Source: Candidatus Heimdallarchaeota archaeon (GTDB lineage: Archaea; Asgardarchaeota; Heimdallarchaeia; JABLTI01). Taken from it: a stretch of 64,000 nucleotides of DNA. Shown one piece after another: positions 27,444-36,723 of the stretch; the stretch's first letter is position 1, and every line of letters begins with the position of its first letter. The notes under the pieces were generated by a model. That model had not been told where the DNA came from and made no database searches. It saw only the letters and a program-made list of their open reading frames with translations. Both the position numbers and the translations under genes were made by a program. The DNA lies in NCBI GenBank assembly GCA_018238155.1, contig JABCTZ010000018.1:1-64000 (forward strand), read 5' to 3'.

Positions 27444-29807
27444 ATGAATGAAAGAATCCAACTATTACGATCACAATCCAGAAATGCACAACCAACTCTT
27501 TCGATAGAACGTGCTAAACTTATTACTGATTTTTACAAAAGTGGACAAGTAGAAAGAGTATCCATTCCTGTTGCACGAGCTAAAGCATTCAAATACTTAC
27601 TTGAGAACAAAGAAATATGTATCAATGCACGTGAATTGATTGTTGGAGAAAGAGGAGAAAAACCAAAAGCAACTCCAACGTATCCGGAAATTTGTTGTCA
27701 TACATTGAAAGATTTGAGTATATTAGACTCTCGAGAGAAAATATCATTCAAAGTTACATCAGAAACGAAAACGATTACTAAAGAAGAAATCATTCCTTTT
27801 TGGAAAGGACGATCAATACGAGATAGAATTTTTTCAGAAGTAGATGCAAACTGGATGAGCGCATATGAAGCAGGTATCTTCACTGAATTTATGGAACAAA
27901 GAGCGCCAGGACATACTGTTGCCGATGGAAAAATATTCGCGAAAGGGTTTAATGATTTCAAAAATGAAATCAAAACAAGTATGAAAAAATTAGATTTTAT
28001 TTATGATCCAGATGCTCTAGATAAACGAGAGCAATTGAAAGCAATGGAAATTGCTGCAGATGCGATAATTGCTTATGCGAAAAGACATGCAGAAAAAGCA
28101 CTTGAATTAGCAGAAAAAGAATACGATTCCAAGCGAAAGAAAGAACTCAAGTTAATAGCAAAAATTTGTTCCAAAATTCCGGCGGAAGCTCCAACTAACT
28201 TCTACGAAGCTTTACAACACTATTGGTTCATCCATCTTGGTGTAATATCTGAACTAAACACCTGGGATTCATTCAATCCAGGTAGATTAGATCAACACCT
28301 CTATCCATTCTATAAGCAAGAAGTAGAAACAGGAAAGTTATCTGCTGAAGAAGCAAAAGAATTACTTGAAGCTTTTTGGATAAAATTTAACAACCAACCT
28401 GCACCTCCTAAAGTTGGCGTAACTGCTGAAGAAAGCAATACTTATACTGATTTTTGTACTATTAATTTAGGTGGATTACTCGAAAATGGAGAAGATGGAG
28501 TAAATGAACTATCCTTTATGATTTTAGATGTAATAGAAGAAATGAGAATTTTACAACCAGGATCAAATGTTCAAATCAGTCGCAAAACACCAGATGAATT
28601 TCTGAAGAGAGCACTGAAAATCATAAGCACTGGTTTTGGACAACCATCAATTTTTAACACAGATATTGTTATCCAAGAAATGTTGCGCGTTGGAAAAACA
28701 ATAGAAGATGCAAGAAATGGTGGTACCAGCGGTTGTGTAGAGACAGGTGCTTTTGGAAAAGAAAATTACAATCTTACAGGGTATTTCAATTTAGTAAAAA
28801 TATTAGAAATAACGCTATACAATGGAGTCGATCCGAGAACAGGAAAAGAACTAGGACTAAAAACTGGAAATCCAGTGAAATTCAAATCATATGAGGAATT
28901 GTTCTCTGCCTTTGAAAAACAAGTAAATTATTTCATTGATATTAAAATTAAAGGAAATAATATCATCGAACAAATTTGGGCGAAATATCTTCCTTCACCA
29001 TTTTTATCAATAATCATAGATGATTGTATTATAAAAGGAAAGGACTACAACGCAGGAGGAGCAAGATACAATTCAAGTTACATCCAAGGTGTAGGTCTTG
29101 GAAGTATAACTGATAATCTGACATCCTTAAAGTACAATATTTTTGATAAGAAAAATCTCTCAATGAATGAAATACTTACAGCAATGAAAAATAATTTCAA
29201 AGGAAAGGAAGAACTTCAAAAAGCATTAACTTGTAAAACACCGAAATATGGAAATGATGATGATTATCCAGATTCAATAACTCAGCAAGTTTTTGATGTT
29301 TATTTCAATGCAGTTGATGGAAAACCAAACACAAAAGGCGGTCATTATAGGATCAATCTTCTCCCAACAACTGTTCATGTTTATTTTGGCAGTGTAATTG
29401 GAGCAATGCCAGATGGAAGATTAGCAACTGAACCATTATCAGAAGGAATTTCTCCTGTGCAAGGAACAGATATCAATGGACCTACATCAGTATTAAAATC
29501 CGCAAGCAAAATTGATCATGTAAAAACTGGTGGAACATTACTAAATCAAAAATTTACTCCAAACTTTCTGGAAACAGAAAAAGGAATAACACTAGTTGCG
29601 CATTTGGTAAGAGGCTATTTCAAACTCGGAGGACATCATATACAATTCAATGTTGTTTCCGCAGAGGTCCTCAAAAATGCACAAAAGAATCCTGACAAGT
29701 ACCGAGATTTAATTGTTCGCGTTGCAGGATATAGTGATTATTTTATTAACCTTGGAACAAAATTACAAAATGAGATAATTCAAAGAACAGAACATGGAAC
29801 ATTTTGA
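27444..29807 (+). CDS. hypD: Glycyl-radical enzyme, trans-4-hydroxy-L-proline dehydratase type
   Basis: This 787-aa protein is a glycyl-radical enzyme. The active-site loop is GGTSGCVETGAFG with Cys about 431 and Glu about 433; the C-x-E pattern marks the dehydratase/eliminase branch, not pyruvate formate-lyase. The glycyl radical site RVAGYSDYF lies at about residue 762. Long stretches (TYPEICCHT near the start, EFMEQRAPGHTV, WVKFNNQPAPPKVG-like, GGHYRINLLPTT-like, HHIQFNV) match what I recall of clostridial HypD, which dehydrates trans-4-hydroxyproline to pyrroline-5-carboxylate. No proC gene is adjacent. The activase is two bases upstream. The substrate call rests on recalled similarity, so isethionate or glycerol-type relatives are less likely but possible. 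Confidence 0.85.
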   Translation: MNERIQLLRSQSRNAQPTLSIERAKLITDFYKSGQVERVSIPVARAKAFKYLLENKEICINARELIVGERGEKPKATPTYPEICCHTLKDLSILDSREKISFKVTSETKTITKEEIIPFWKGRSIRDRIFSEVDANWMSAYEAGIFTEFMEQRAPGHTVADGKIFAKGFNDFKNEIKTSMKKLDFIYDPDALDKREQLKAMEIAADAIIAYAKRHAEKALELAEKEYDSKRKKELKLIAKICSKIPAEAPTNFYEALQHYWFIHLGVISELNTWDSFNPGRLDQHLYPFYKQEVETGKLSAEEAKELLEAFWIKFNNQPAPPKVGVTAEESNTYTDFCTINLGGLLENGEDGVNELSFMILDVIEEMRILQPGSNVQISRKTPDEFLKRALKIISTGFGQPSIFNTDIVIQEMLRVGKTIEDARNGGTSGCVETGAFGKENYNLTGYFNLVKILEITLYNGVDPRTGKELGLKTGNPVKFKSYEELFSAFEKQVNYFIDIKIKGNNIIEQIWAKYLPSPFLSIIIDDCIIKGKDYNAGGARYNSSYIQGVGLGSITDNLTSLKYNIFDKKNLSMNEILTAMKNNFKGKEELQKALTCKTPKYGNDDDYPDSITQQVFDVYFNAVDGKPNTKGGHYRINLLPTTVHVYFGSVIGAMPDGRLATEPLSEGISPVQGTDINGPTSVLKSASKIDHVKTGGTLLNQKFTPNFLETEKGITLVAHLVRGYFKLGGHHIQFNVVSAEVLKNAQKNPDKYRDLIVRVAGYSDYFINLGTKLQNEIIQRTEHGTF

Positions 29808-29888
29808 AAACCAATTCTTCTCTCATTAACAACAAATTTTTCCGACAAATTTAGATTTATTCAACAATTCATTTGCCACAAAATATTG

Positions 29889-29900
29889 CTTTAAATATTA
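29889..29900 (+). promoter_or_regulatory. TATA-like box of the 29957 gene
   Basis: The sequence gctttaaatatta lies in the short gap after hypD, about 60 bases before ATG 29957. It shares the gctttaaata core with boxes at 52936 and 54764. Confidence 0.45.
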
Positions 29901-29956
29901 AAAGGGCAGTTTTAATATTGGAAGAGTTTAGCTTATCGAAAACTCTGGTGATTTAG

Positions 29957-30829
29957 ATGAAGAAAAAAATTATTACATCAATTTTCATTATCGTTCTTAC
30001 ACTCTCCTTGCCAATTAGTGCAAGTCAAGGATTAAGCGTTGGTGATTCTTTTACATTTGTAGTAAAATCAGCTACAGGTAATTTTGAATATATCAATGGA
30101 GCAACTACAGTTTCAGGTGAAACAAAAAAATTCCGTGTTGGGAGTACAGGTTTAAGTAAAGGTGCTAGTTTGGATGTTGAAGTAACATCAATTGGTTCAT
30201 CCAATGTTGGCTTTGATATAAAGAATAATGGTACTACTTTAGCTTCTCCAACAAACAATGGATTACTTTTTGCTTTAAGTTTAATTTTGTATACTCTTTA
30301 CCCTTTCCTTGTCATGGGTATCTCTGAAGGAGATGTTGGTCCTATTGATCCTACAAAAGGTGTCAGTTTAGGAGACATTTGGTATATTGCACCTCCATCA
30401 ATAGTTTGGACTGATGTCTACGATAGCTTTGAAAATACTACTAATTGGGATCCATTTTTCACTGCTTACAATCAATCGGAAGCGGATATGACAGTACAGA
30501 CTTCTGCTACTTGGTATGACGGTGGCGAGACATTGAGCTTCGTTGTTTCTGCATCAGGTAATTATCTAATAGCTGCAGAAAGCACCGATCTTGCAATAAT
30601 ACATTCTGTAGAATTCCATTACAATACTACTAGTTATGTTCTTCAAGGGTATGATATATTAACAATTATATCCGGAGACTATAAAGGGGACTCAACATCT
30701 TTCAGCATGAATGCTGAAGTTGCTGAGCAATCATATACTCGAAGAATTGGTATAGAACCTCTTGCTCTTATACTTGGAGTTATTCTATCTTCAGGAGTTC
30801 TTGTAGTAATCAAAAAACGAAAGGAATAA
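29957..30829 (+). CDS. Secreted protein with C-terminal membrane anchor
   Basis: This 290-aa protein has a signal peptide (about 1-23), a beta-rich extracellular part beginning LSVGDSFTFVVKSATGNFEY, and a C-terminal TM helix (about 263-284) ending in KKRKE. The start resembles the 'VGD.F.F' opening of archaeal choice-of-anchor surface proteins, but no firm family was recognised. It is monocistronic: a TATA box precedes it and a strong terminator follows. The function is unknown. Confidence 0.7.
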   Translation: MKKKIITSIFIIVLTLSLPISASQGLSVGDSFTFVVKSATGNFEYINGATTVSGETKKFRVGSTGLSKGASLDVEVTSIGSSNVGFDIKNNGTTLASPTNNGLLFALSLILYTLYPFLVMGISEGDVGPIDPTKGVSLGDIWYIAPPSIVWTDVYDSFENTTNWDPFFTAYNQSEADMTVQTSATWYDGGETLSFVVSASGNYLIAAESTDLAIIHSVEFHYNTTSYVLQGYDILTIISGDYKGDSTSFSMNAEVAEQSYTRRIGIEPLALILGVILSSGVLVVIKKRKE

Positions 30830-30865
30830 TCACGTTTATTCGTGAATTATTCTCACTTTTTTTTT
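30825..30865 (+). terminator. Terminator after the secreted protein gene
   Basis: aataatcacg and cgtgaattatt form a stem with one bulge around a 6-base loop, followed by ctcacttttttttt. It overlaps the stop codon. Confidence 0.75.
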
Positions 30866-31015
30866 CAAATTATGAGAACTCTGAATTGATTTATTTTGTA
30901 AATTGTTAGATTACTTTTTATCAAAGAATTAAAGAAATAAAAAGTAGGAATTTTTATATATAATATAACACATTTCTCTTTATCATATTATTTGAATACA
31001 GAGGAGAGTTACTTC

Positions 31016-32713
31016 TTGAAAAGAAATAAAGCAATTAATACTTTTGTTATAATATCACTAATTTTCATTGGAATAATTATACCCAATACTTTGGGTTTAA
31101 TCAATGAACCTGAGCCCACTTTATCTATTTTAATTGATGCTCCAATTATCATTAGTCCAGTTAACAATGCATTTATTGGAGAATCGTCAGTTACTCTTGA
31201 TTGGTATGATGTAACTGGTGCAATAGAGTACCATCTTATATTTAGAACGACTAGTGGTGGTAGTTCTAGCGGTATCTACATTACCGAATCACGTGTGGAA
31301 TTTTCAGATATTAATGATAATTCATACGAGTGGTATGTTTCTGCAAAAAATTCAGATAATCAATGGAGTGCTAATAGTATAACTCGTCAATTCACAATTG
31401 ATACAATTCCACCAGATACTCCTACATTACTATCTCCAATTAATGGAGTATTTAGAGATGTTAATACTCCCACATTTTTTGATTGGGATTATGTTCCATC
31501 TGCATTTAGATACGATATACAAATTGACAATAACGATGATTTTAGTTCAATAATTTCTTCTGTCTATCTAACATCAAGTCAATATAATTATGTTAATAGT
31601 CTATCTGATGGAGTATATTATTGGCGTGTTCGAGCTGAAGATCGAGCTGGAAATTATGGTGATTGGAGTGAAATATTTCAGTTTACGGTTGATACTTCTT
31701 TTGCAGGAGGTACTCCCGTATTAATTTCTCCACATGATGGTGTAACATTTAATAACAATAATGGACCATTCTTTGAGTGTCGCGTAGTTCCTACTGCAAC
31801 ACAATACCAATACCAAATAGATAATAATGACGATTTTAGTTCACTTGAAATTGATAGTGTTCGTTCTTCAAGAGGGCTTGTCTGTCCATATTTATCGGAT
31901 GATACTTATTATTGGCGTGTTCGTGCTGGAACAAATCCTGATAACCGAGGACCTTGGAGTGAAGTTAGATACTTTAACATTGTTGCTCCTTTAGACAGTC
32001 CAACATTGATTTCACTTGCTAATGGAACAATAACTAATGATGTTACTCCTGATTTAGATTGGGGAGATTTGCATGGAGCAGCAAGATATAATATCGTACT
32101 TTATCAGAATAATACTGAATATGCTTCACAAGTGTTTTCTGATTATGTCACATCTAGTAATCTTACTTGCTCAAGTTTATCTGATGGCAATTATATTTGG
32201 CGTGTTCGAGCTCGTCGATCTGTAGGTAGTTATGGCAGATGGTCTGATTATCAGCACTTTCAAATTGATACCAAGGCTCCAGTAATAACCCAAGTTAAAC
32301 ATACGCCAAATAATCCAACTGAAGCAAATTCGATATTCATCAGCTGTGATGTTTTTGATCAACATGTTATTGATTCTGTTATTTTGCACTATAGATTCAA
32401 TTCAGGTATTTGGAATGATATTGCAATGATTTTGATTTCTGGTACTACCTATCAAGTAAATTTGGGGTCATTCGCAGGTGGGACAACTATTGATTATAAA
32501 ATTTCTGCAATAGATTCGGTAATTGGATCTAATGAGGATGTGAATGATAATGGAGGTTCCAATTTTAGCTTCATAATACAATCATTATCATCATCACCTC
32601 CACCCACTTCAACACCGTCCACAACACCAACAAATCAATTAGCTATTGCATTGTTGATACCATTTAGTGTCATAATGTTGATATCGATTATAATTATAAG
32701 AAAGAAAAAGTAA
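31016..32713 (+). CDS. Surface protein with fibronectin-III-like repeats and TM anchor
   Basis: This 565-aa protein has a signal segment (about 5-28), four repeats of about 95 residues each ending in a YYWRVRA...G.WSE...F.(V/I)D pattern typical of fibronectin-III-like modules, one more beta domain (about 410-515), a Pro/Thr/Ser linker, a TM helix (about 540-560) and a Lys/Arg tail. The start is set at TTG 31016 because GAGGAG lies eight bases before it and the product then begins with a normal signal peptide; an earlier TTG at 30992 would add eight residues. It is probably a cell-surface or S-layer-associated adhesin. Confidence 0.8.
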   Translation: MKRNKAINTFVIISLIFIGIIIPNTLGLINEPEPTLSILIDAPIIISPVNNAFIGESSVTLDWYDVTGAIEYHLIFRTTSGGSSSGIYITESRVEFSDINDNSYEWYVSAKNSDNQWSANSITRQFTIDTIPPDTPTLLSPINGVFRDVNTPTFFDWDYVPSAFRYDIQIDNNDDFSSIISSVYLTSSQYNYVNSLSDGVYYWRVRAEDRAGNYGDWSEIFQFTVDTSFAGGTPVLISPHDGVTFNNNNGPFFECRVVPTATQYQYQIDNNDDFSSLEIDSVRSSRGLVCPYLSDDTYYWRVRAGTNPDNRGPWSEVRYFNIVAPLDSPTLISLANGTITNDVTPDLDWGDLHGAARYNIVLYQNNTEYASQVFSDYVTSSNLTCSSLSDGNYIWRVRARRSVGSYGRWSDYQHFQIDTKAPVITQVKHTPNNPTEANSIFISCDVFDQHVIDSVILHYRFNSGIWNDIAMILISGTTYQVNLGSFAGGTTIDYKISAIDSVIGSNEDVNDNGGSNFSFIIQSLSSSPPPTSTPSTTPTNQLAIALLIPFSVIMLISIIIIRKKK

Positions 32714-32740
32714 TTTCTTTCTTATTTATTTTATACTAGA
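32696..32740 (+). terminator. Terminator after the FN3-like surface gene
   Basis: A perfect 12-bp stem (ataagaaagaaa / tttctttcttat, 6-base loop) contains the stop codon and is followed by ttattttata. Confidence 0.7.
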
Positions 32741-32763
32741 AAAAATAAGAAGAGTCTTTATTT

Positions 32764-32797
32764 GAAAAAAAAGAAGCTTTCACTCTTTTTTAGCTTC
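32764..32797 (-). terminator. Terminator of the plsY-like gene
   Basis: On the minus strand GAAGCT and AGCTTC, the latter followed by eight T, overlap the last codons of the plsY-like gene. This faces the terminator of the convergent surface gene. Confidence 0.7.
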
Positions 32798-33541
32798 AAT
32801 CTTCTCTGTATCAAATTTTTCTGAGAATTGTTGTCCTTCTGACATTTTTAGCGTCCATTCCTCACCTTTAATAGCCGCTATTAAGCTTGGAATGTGTCTT
32901 GGTAATTGAGCTAACCACATTCCAAAAAGTATGAAAAACTGTGCCATGAACAAAGTAAAAGTTCCAAATGCAACTATTGACCATTCTGTAGGAATTGTTG
33001 TCCAAGGCGGACCGAACCCCATAAACATTGCAACGGGAACGTAGAATATTGCTGATAAGACTGTTGATACTCTTGTAGGTACCTTAAATAGTCCAATCAT
33101 GAGACCAAACGGTAAGAAGTAAACGATTAGAACGAGGGGATTCACCCAAAACAAAGTTCCAATGAACACTGCGGATCCACGACCTCCTTTAAATTTCAAA
33201 AACGGAGAGTGATTGTGACCTAAAATACAAAGTGCAGGACCAATGGTCACAGCTAATGTGTGCCAAATTGTTGAATCGTTAGTAAAAGTATTCATAGAGA
33301 AAATCCAATCTAACAACGCAATTGGAATAAAACCTTTCAAAATATCGACAAACATAACAGTAAGTCCTATTGGGAGTCCATAAGTCATAACGGCATTAAA
33401 TCCACCGGGATTTCCAATATTGAAATTCCTAAGATCTTTACCTGTTGCTAATCTTCCAATGATTACAGAATAAGGAATAGAACCACTCAGAAATGAACCT
33501 AGCAATCCTAATACGAGCCATAGAATATTGATGAGAGCCAT
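32780..33541 (-). CDS. plsY: PlsY-like glycerol-3-phosphate acyltransferase
   Basis: This 253-aa, five-to-six-TM protein carries the three PlsY motifs: GSIPYSVIIGRLATGKDLR, then NIGNPGGFNAV in the place of the bacterial GSGNIGATN, and GHNHSPFLKFKGGRGSAV. In bacteria PlsY transfers an acyl group from acyl phosphate to glycerol-3-phosphate, the first step of ester lipid synthesis. Archaea normally make ether lipids on glycerol-1-phosphate, so its product here is uncertain. PlsY homologues have been reported in Asgard genomes. The tail after the last TM is polar and about 30 residues long. No plsX or plsC gene is nearby. Confidence 0.85.
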   Translation of the reverse strand: MALINILWLVLGLLGSFLSGSIPYSVIIGRLATGKDLRNFNIGNPGGFNAVMTYGLPIGLTVMFVDILKGFIPIALLDWIFSMNTFTNDSTIWHTLAVTIGPALCILGHNHSPFLKFKGGRGSAVFIGTLFWVNPLVLIVYFLPFGLMIGLFKVPTRVSTVLSAIFYVPVAMFMGFGPPWTTIPTEWSIVAFGTFTLFMAQFFILFGMWLAQLPRHIPSLIAAIKGEEWTLKMSEGQQFSEKFDTEKIEAKKE

Positions 33542-33831
33542 TTTTTCACCTAGAGACTTCTACATAACCATTACTATACCCCTTATTAATTTTTCAGATG
33601 ATATTTTCATGATGAAAATATAAAAGAAAGAACAATATAAACTGCTAATTTGACTTTATGAGTAGTTTATCATTTTCTTTGACATTCCTTAAAAATTTAT
33701 ACTTTAATAACTCAAAAATCCTATTTTACTAGATTTCTTATGTGAAGTTAAAAAAAATTTTGGATAGAAAAATATTAAATAGAGTTAGATAATAAACAGA
33801 GTAATTAAAAATACGGATGATTGATTAAACA

Positions 33832-34353
33832 ATGATTTGGGTAACTAGAGATTACGTTCACGTCGATCGTGTTGCTTGTCCATGGTTAATTAAGCGGTTT
33901 ATAGATATTAAAGCTCAATTTATCTTTCTTGGAAAAGATGAAATAGCTGGTTTTGCAGAAAAAACAGGTGCAATTCCATATGACGTTAAAGGTGCTAAAC
34001 TTGACCATTATAAAAAAGATGGAAAAAACTATTGCACTTTTGATGCAATAATTGAAAAATACGAATTAAAAGATGAAGCCTTAGGACTTCTTCGTAATAT
34101 AGTTAATGCAGCAGATACAAACAGATTTGAAGAAGAACCATTAGCTTTAGGTCTTGAAGCAATCGCTTGTGGTGCGCCATTATTGACAAATTCTGATCAT
34201 GAATCTTTAGAAATGGAATTTCCATTCTATGATGCATTATATGCTTATCTTCAAGAAAAGATAATTCATAAAAAATATCCAAAAGAACTCGAAAAATTAG
34301 CAACTCGCGGTGAGCGGCAAGCTTTCGTAAAAGAGAAGTTAAAAGAATGGTAA
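33832..34353 (+). CDS. ChrB-domain (chromate resistance) protein
   Basis: This 173-aa protein consists of the ChrB C-terminal domain alone: it opens WVTRDYVHVDRVACPWLIKRFID and continues with FDAIIEKYEL and IVNAADTNRF. In bacteria this domain occurs in the ChrB regulator of chromate resistance or as a stand-alone protein. No chrA transporter is next to it. Its role here is unknown, possibly stress-related. A TATA-like AT-rich stretch lies about 55 bases upstream. It converges with the TPR gene on the minus strand. Confidence 0.8.
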   Translation: MIWVTRDYVHVDRVACPWLIKRFIDIKAQFIFLGKDEIAGFAEKTGAIPYDVKGAKLDHYKKDGKNYCTFDAIIEKYELKDEALGLLRNIVNAADTNRFEEEPLALGLEAIACGAPLLTNSDHESLEMEFPFYDALYAYLQEKIIHKKYPKELEKLATRGERQAFVKEKLKEW

Positions 34354-34380
34354 TTTTTTGTTGATCTCAATTGTAGATCC

Positions 34381-35310
34381 TCAGTGAGTTATTCTTTTAA
34401 ATATCCTTTTTTTGTATTTAATTTTCGTCTCAAGTTTTTCAATTTCTTCTTGATAAGAATTATTTTCAGGATTTATTTCAGCTGCTTTTTTGTAATATTC
34501 CAATGCTTTATCATATTCCTCTGTTTCTGTGTAGACTTCTCCTAAACTACACCATGTGCTATCATTTTTTGGGTCTATTTCGAGGCTTTTCTCAATGTTC
34601 TTTATTGCCTCTTTATATTTTCCCAATCTTAGATAAAGAATGCCAATATTGTTCCAAGTTGTGGGATATTCTGGAGTAATCTTTACTGCTTTCTTTAAGC
34701 ATTTCAAAGATTTCTCAAACTCATTCCTATGATAATGTAAATCTGATAAATGTACAATAATTAAAGGGATGTCAATATTATTATCTAGCACTTTGTAATA
34801 ATATTCAATCGCCTTATCAATATTTGACATTAATTCATAGAGTTCTGCAATGACGAAAAGAATCTCTGCATCATTTTCAGCAAATTTTTCAGCTTGTAGA
34901 AAAAATTTAAGAGATTTTTCATGTTGGGATTGTAATTTATACAAACTTCCTAAATTGTAATTTATATCTACATTATCTGCATCCAATGCTTTTGCTTTCA
35001 AATAGTACTCTTCACTTCTCTCAAATTCTTGCTTATCAGAAAAGATATTACCCAAAATTTGTAATGCAATAATATCTTTAGCATTAATTTCCAATGCTCT
35101 TTGAGAATACTCTTCTGCTTTCTCCAATTCTTCATTATGATAATAGTGATTAATGATAACTCGAAAAACAGCTTCATTTTTTAGTTCAGGTTCAATGGCT
35201 TTTTGGAAGCATTCCTCTGATTTTTCAATTTCATTCTTGAAATAAAGCAAAACACCTTCTTTAAGTACTTTTTTCGTTTCTTCTTTAAAAATCTGAGAAT
35301 TGTTTGCCAT
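34381..35310 (-). CDS. TPR-repeat protein
   Basis: This 309-aa protein is made of about eight tetratricopeptide repeats (patterns such as NNIGILYLRLGKYKEAI and WCSLGEVYTETEEYDKAL), with no signal peptide and a basic C-end. TPRs form a helical scaffold for protein contacts. The longest frame begins inside the next gene upstream, but ATG 35310 (MANNSQIFKEET) gives a product that starts just before the first repeat and avoids the overlap. Partners are unknown. A second, shorter TPR protein lies at 50765. Confidence 0.8.
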   Translation of the reverse strand: MANNSQIFKEETKKVLKEGVLLYFKNEIEKSEECFQKAIEPELKNEAVFRVIINHYYHNEELEKAEEYSQRALEINAKDIIALQILGNIFSDKQEFERSEEYYLKAKALDADNVDINYNLGSLYKLQSQHEKSLKFFLQAEKFAENDAEILFVIAELYELMSNIDKAIEYYYKVLDNNIDIPLIIVHLSDLHYHRNEFEKSLKCLKKAVKITPEYPTTWNNIGILYLRLGKYKEAIKNIEKSLEIDPKNDSTWCSLGEVYTETEEYDKALEYYKKAAEINPENNSYQEEIEKLETKIKYKKRIFKRITH

Positions 35311-35341
35311 TGATTGCACTTCCTTCGTAAAAAATAACCAG

Positions 35342-36544
35342 TTAGAATATAGATATTTTTGTTGCATTTTCAACAGTATTACAACCATTAAACTTGGCAA
35401 AACAATTGAAACCATGAATTAGTCTTTCTTTTCTAGCTTCAGTAAGTATTATTCCATCTTCAAATTCTAATGCTTTTATCTCAAGAATCTTTTTAGCTCT
35501 ATGTGCTTTCAAATCCGCTCTTCCAATCAATTGATAACCATCTAAAATTGGCAAAGCAAAATAACCAAATTTACGTTTTGGCGCAGGAACATAACATTCA
35601 ATCTTATATTCAAAGTGCCAAATTTTTGACGGAAAGCTTCTTTCACGAATGATATTATCAAAAGGAGTTAGAAATTTCACTTTGTTGTTTTTGATATCTT
35701 TGTTAATTATTGCTTCTAACTTAGATACGTTTTCTTTAAGTGAATAATGCTTCTCTTCATTATCTTCGATTTGAATCTCAACAAGTATATCATTTTTAAC
35801 GCAATCTTGTAGATAATCTGTAATTGCATTTTTATTGTTTTTCCAGAGATATTTTGCAGGAGATTTACCTAAGTAAGTTTTCAATTCATCTTTATTTGCA
35901 ATACCTATGGATGAAAGTATCGTTTTAGTTAAATATCCCGGGAGAAGGTCATCACTCATAGGTTCGATATCAATACCTGCAGGCACAACATTTTCAGATA
36001 AATCAAATGTCTTCTGAAAATTCTTTCGGTAGGCTACGAGAAGTTTTCCTTGTAGGAATAAACTTTCGAGAGCCATTTTTTCTGTTTTCCAATCCCACCA
36101 CCCTTCACTTTTTGTTGGCTTTTCTTTTTTGAAATCGGTGCTAGAAGTTAAGCCATTCTTTTTTACGTGTGAATAGACTCTATCCATTACAGATTGATTT
36201 ATCTTAACCCATTTTTTCCACCAACTTGGCATGTTTTTTTGATTGTATTTCATTTTCCAAGCATAGAAGGGATATTCTTCAAAAGGCATTAAACACATTG
36301 CGTGAGACCAAAATTCAAACAATTTTTTTTCATTGAGCCATTTCCAAACATCTTTTTCTTGATAATCATCTATTCGATTGAATAAAATTAGATCATGCGA
36401 TCGAGCAACAACAGAAATAGTGTCAATTTGGATATTATGAATCTTCTTTGCTACACTCAAAACATCGTCAAAACAGTTAATCGCCCCTAGACCTTGTTCC
36501 TCAATAATGAACTTTTGTGCAGTTTGGTTTGATATTTCCACCAT
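35342..36544 (-). CDS. YcaQ/AlkX-like DNA glycosylase (winged-helix, HTH_42)
   Basis: This 400-aa protein belongs to the HTH_42 family of DNA glycosylases. The catalytic QxD motif is at Q39-D41 in HNIQIDTISVVARSHDLILF, as in E. coli YcaQ (AlkX), which unhooks interstrand DNA crosslinks; the AlkZ branch has QxQ. A tandem winged-helix part follows, and the C-terminal barrel contains the FGYFALPIL and GRADLKAHR motifs. ATG 36544 is taken as the start; an in-frame TTG two codons upstream is less likely. It probably acts in repair of alkylated or crosslinked DNA. Confidence 0.8.
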   Translation of the reverse strand: MVEISNQTAQKFIIEEQGLGAINCFDDVLSVAKKIHNIQIDTISVVARSHDLILFNRIDDYQEKDVWKWLNEKKLFEFWSHAMCLMPFEEYPFYAWKMKYNQKNMPSWWKKWVKINQSVMDRVYSHVKKNGLTSSTDFKKEKPTKSEGWWDWKTEKMALESLFLQGKLLVAYRKNFQKTFDLSENVVPAGIDIEPMSDDLLPGYLTKTILSSIGIANKDELKTYLGKSPAKYLWKNNKNAITDYLQDCVKNDILVEIQIEDNEEKHYSLKENVSKLEAIINKDIKNNKVKFLTPFDNIIRERSFPSKIWHFEYKIECYVPAPKRKFGYFALPILDGYQLIGRADLKAHRAKKILEIKALEFEDGIILTEARKERLIHGFNCFAKFNGCNTVENATKISIF

Positions 36545-36673
36545 AGACAATTATTCCTGTGACTTAAAGTTAATACAATAGAAATATAAAAATTACCTAT
36601 TATAGTATAGTGAAATATAGCTAAAAATACAATTACATTTACACTGCTAATTTAAATAACAATAAAAAAAATT

Positions 36674-36702
36674 GAATAAAAAAAAGTTACCCCTTTTAGG
36701 GT
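36674..36702 (-). terminator. Terminator of the permease gene
   Basis: On the minus strand ACCC/GGGT pairs around a 6-base loop are followed by aacttttttttattc. It lies 20 bases after the stop at 36724. Confidence 0.6.
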
Positions 36703-36723
36703 CGAAATCGAATGTCTAGCAAC

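Noticed and set aside
35311..35415. Longer N-terminus for the TPR protein starting at 35415.
   Set aside because: It would overlap the end of the glycosylase gene by about 70 bases and add a hydrophobic stretch absent from the repeat pattern; ATG 35310 is better placed.
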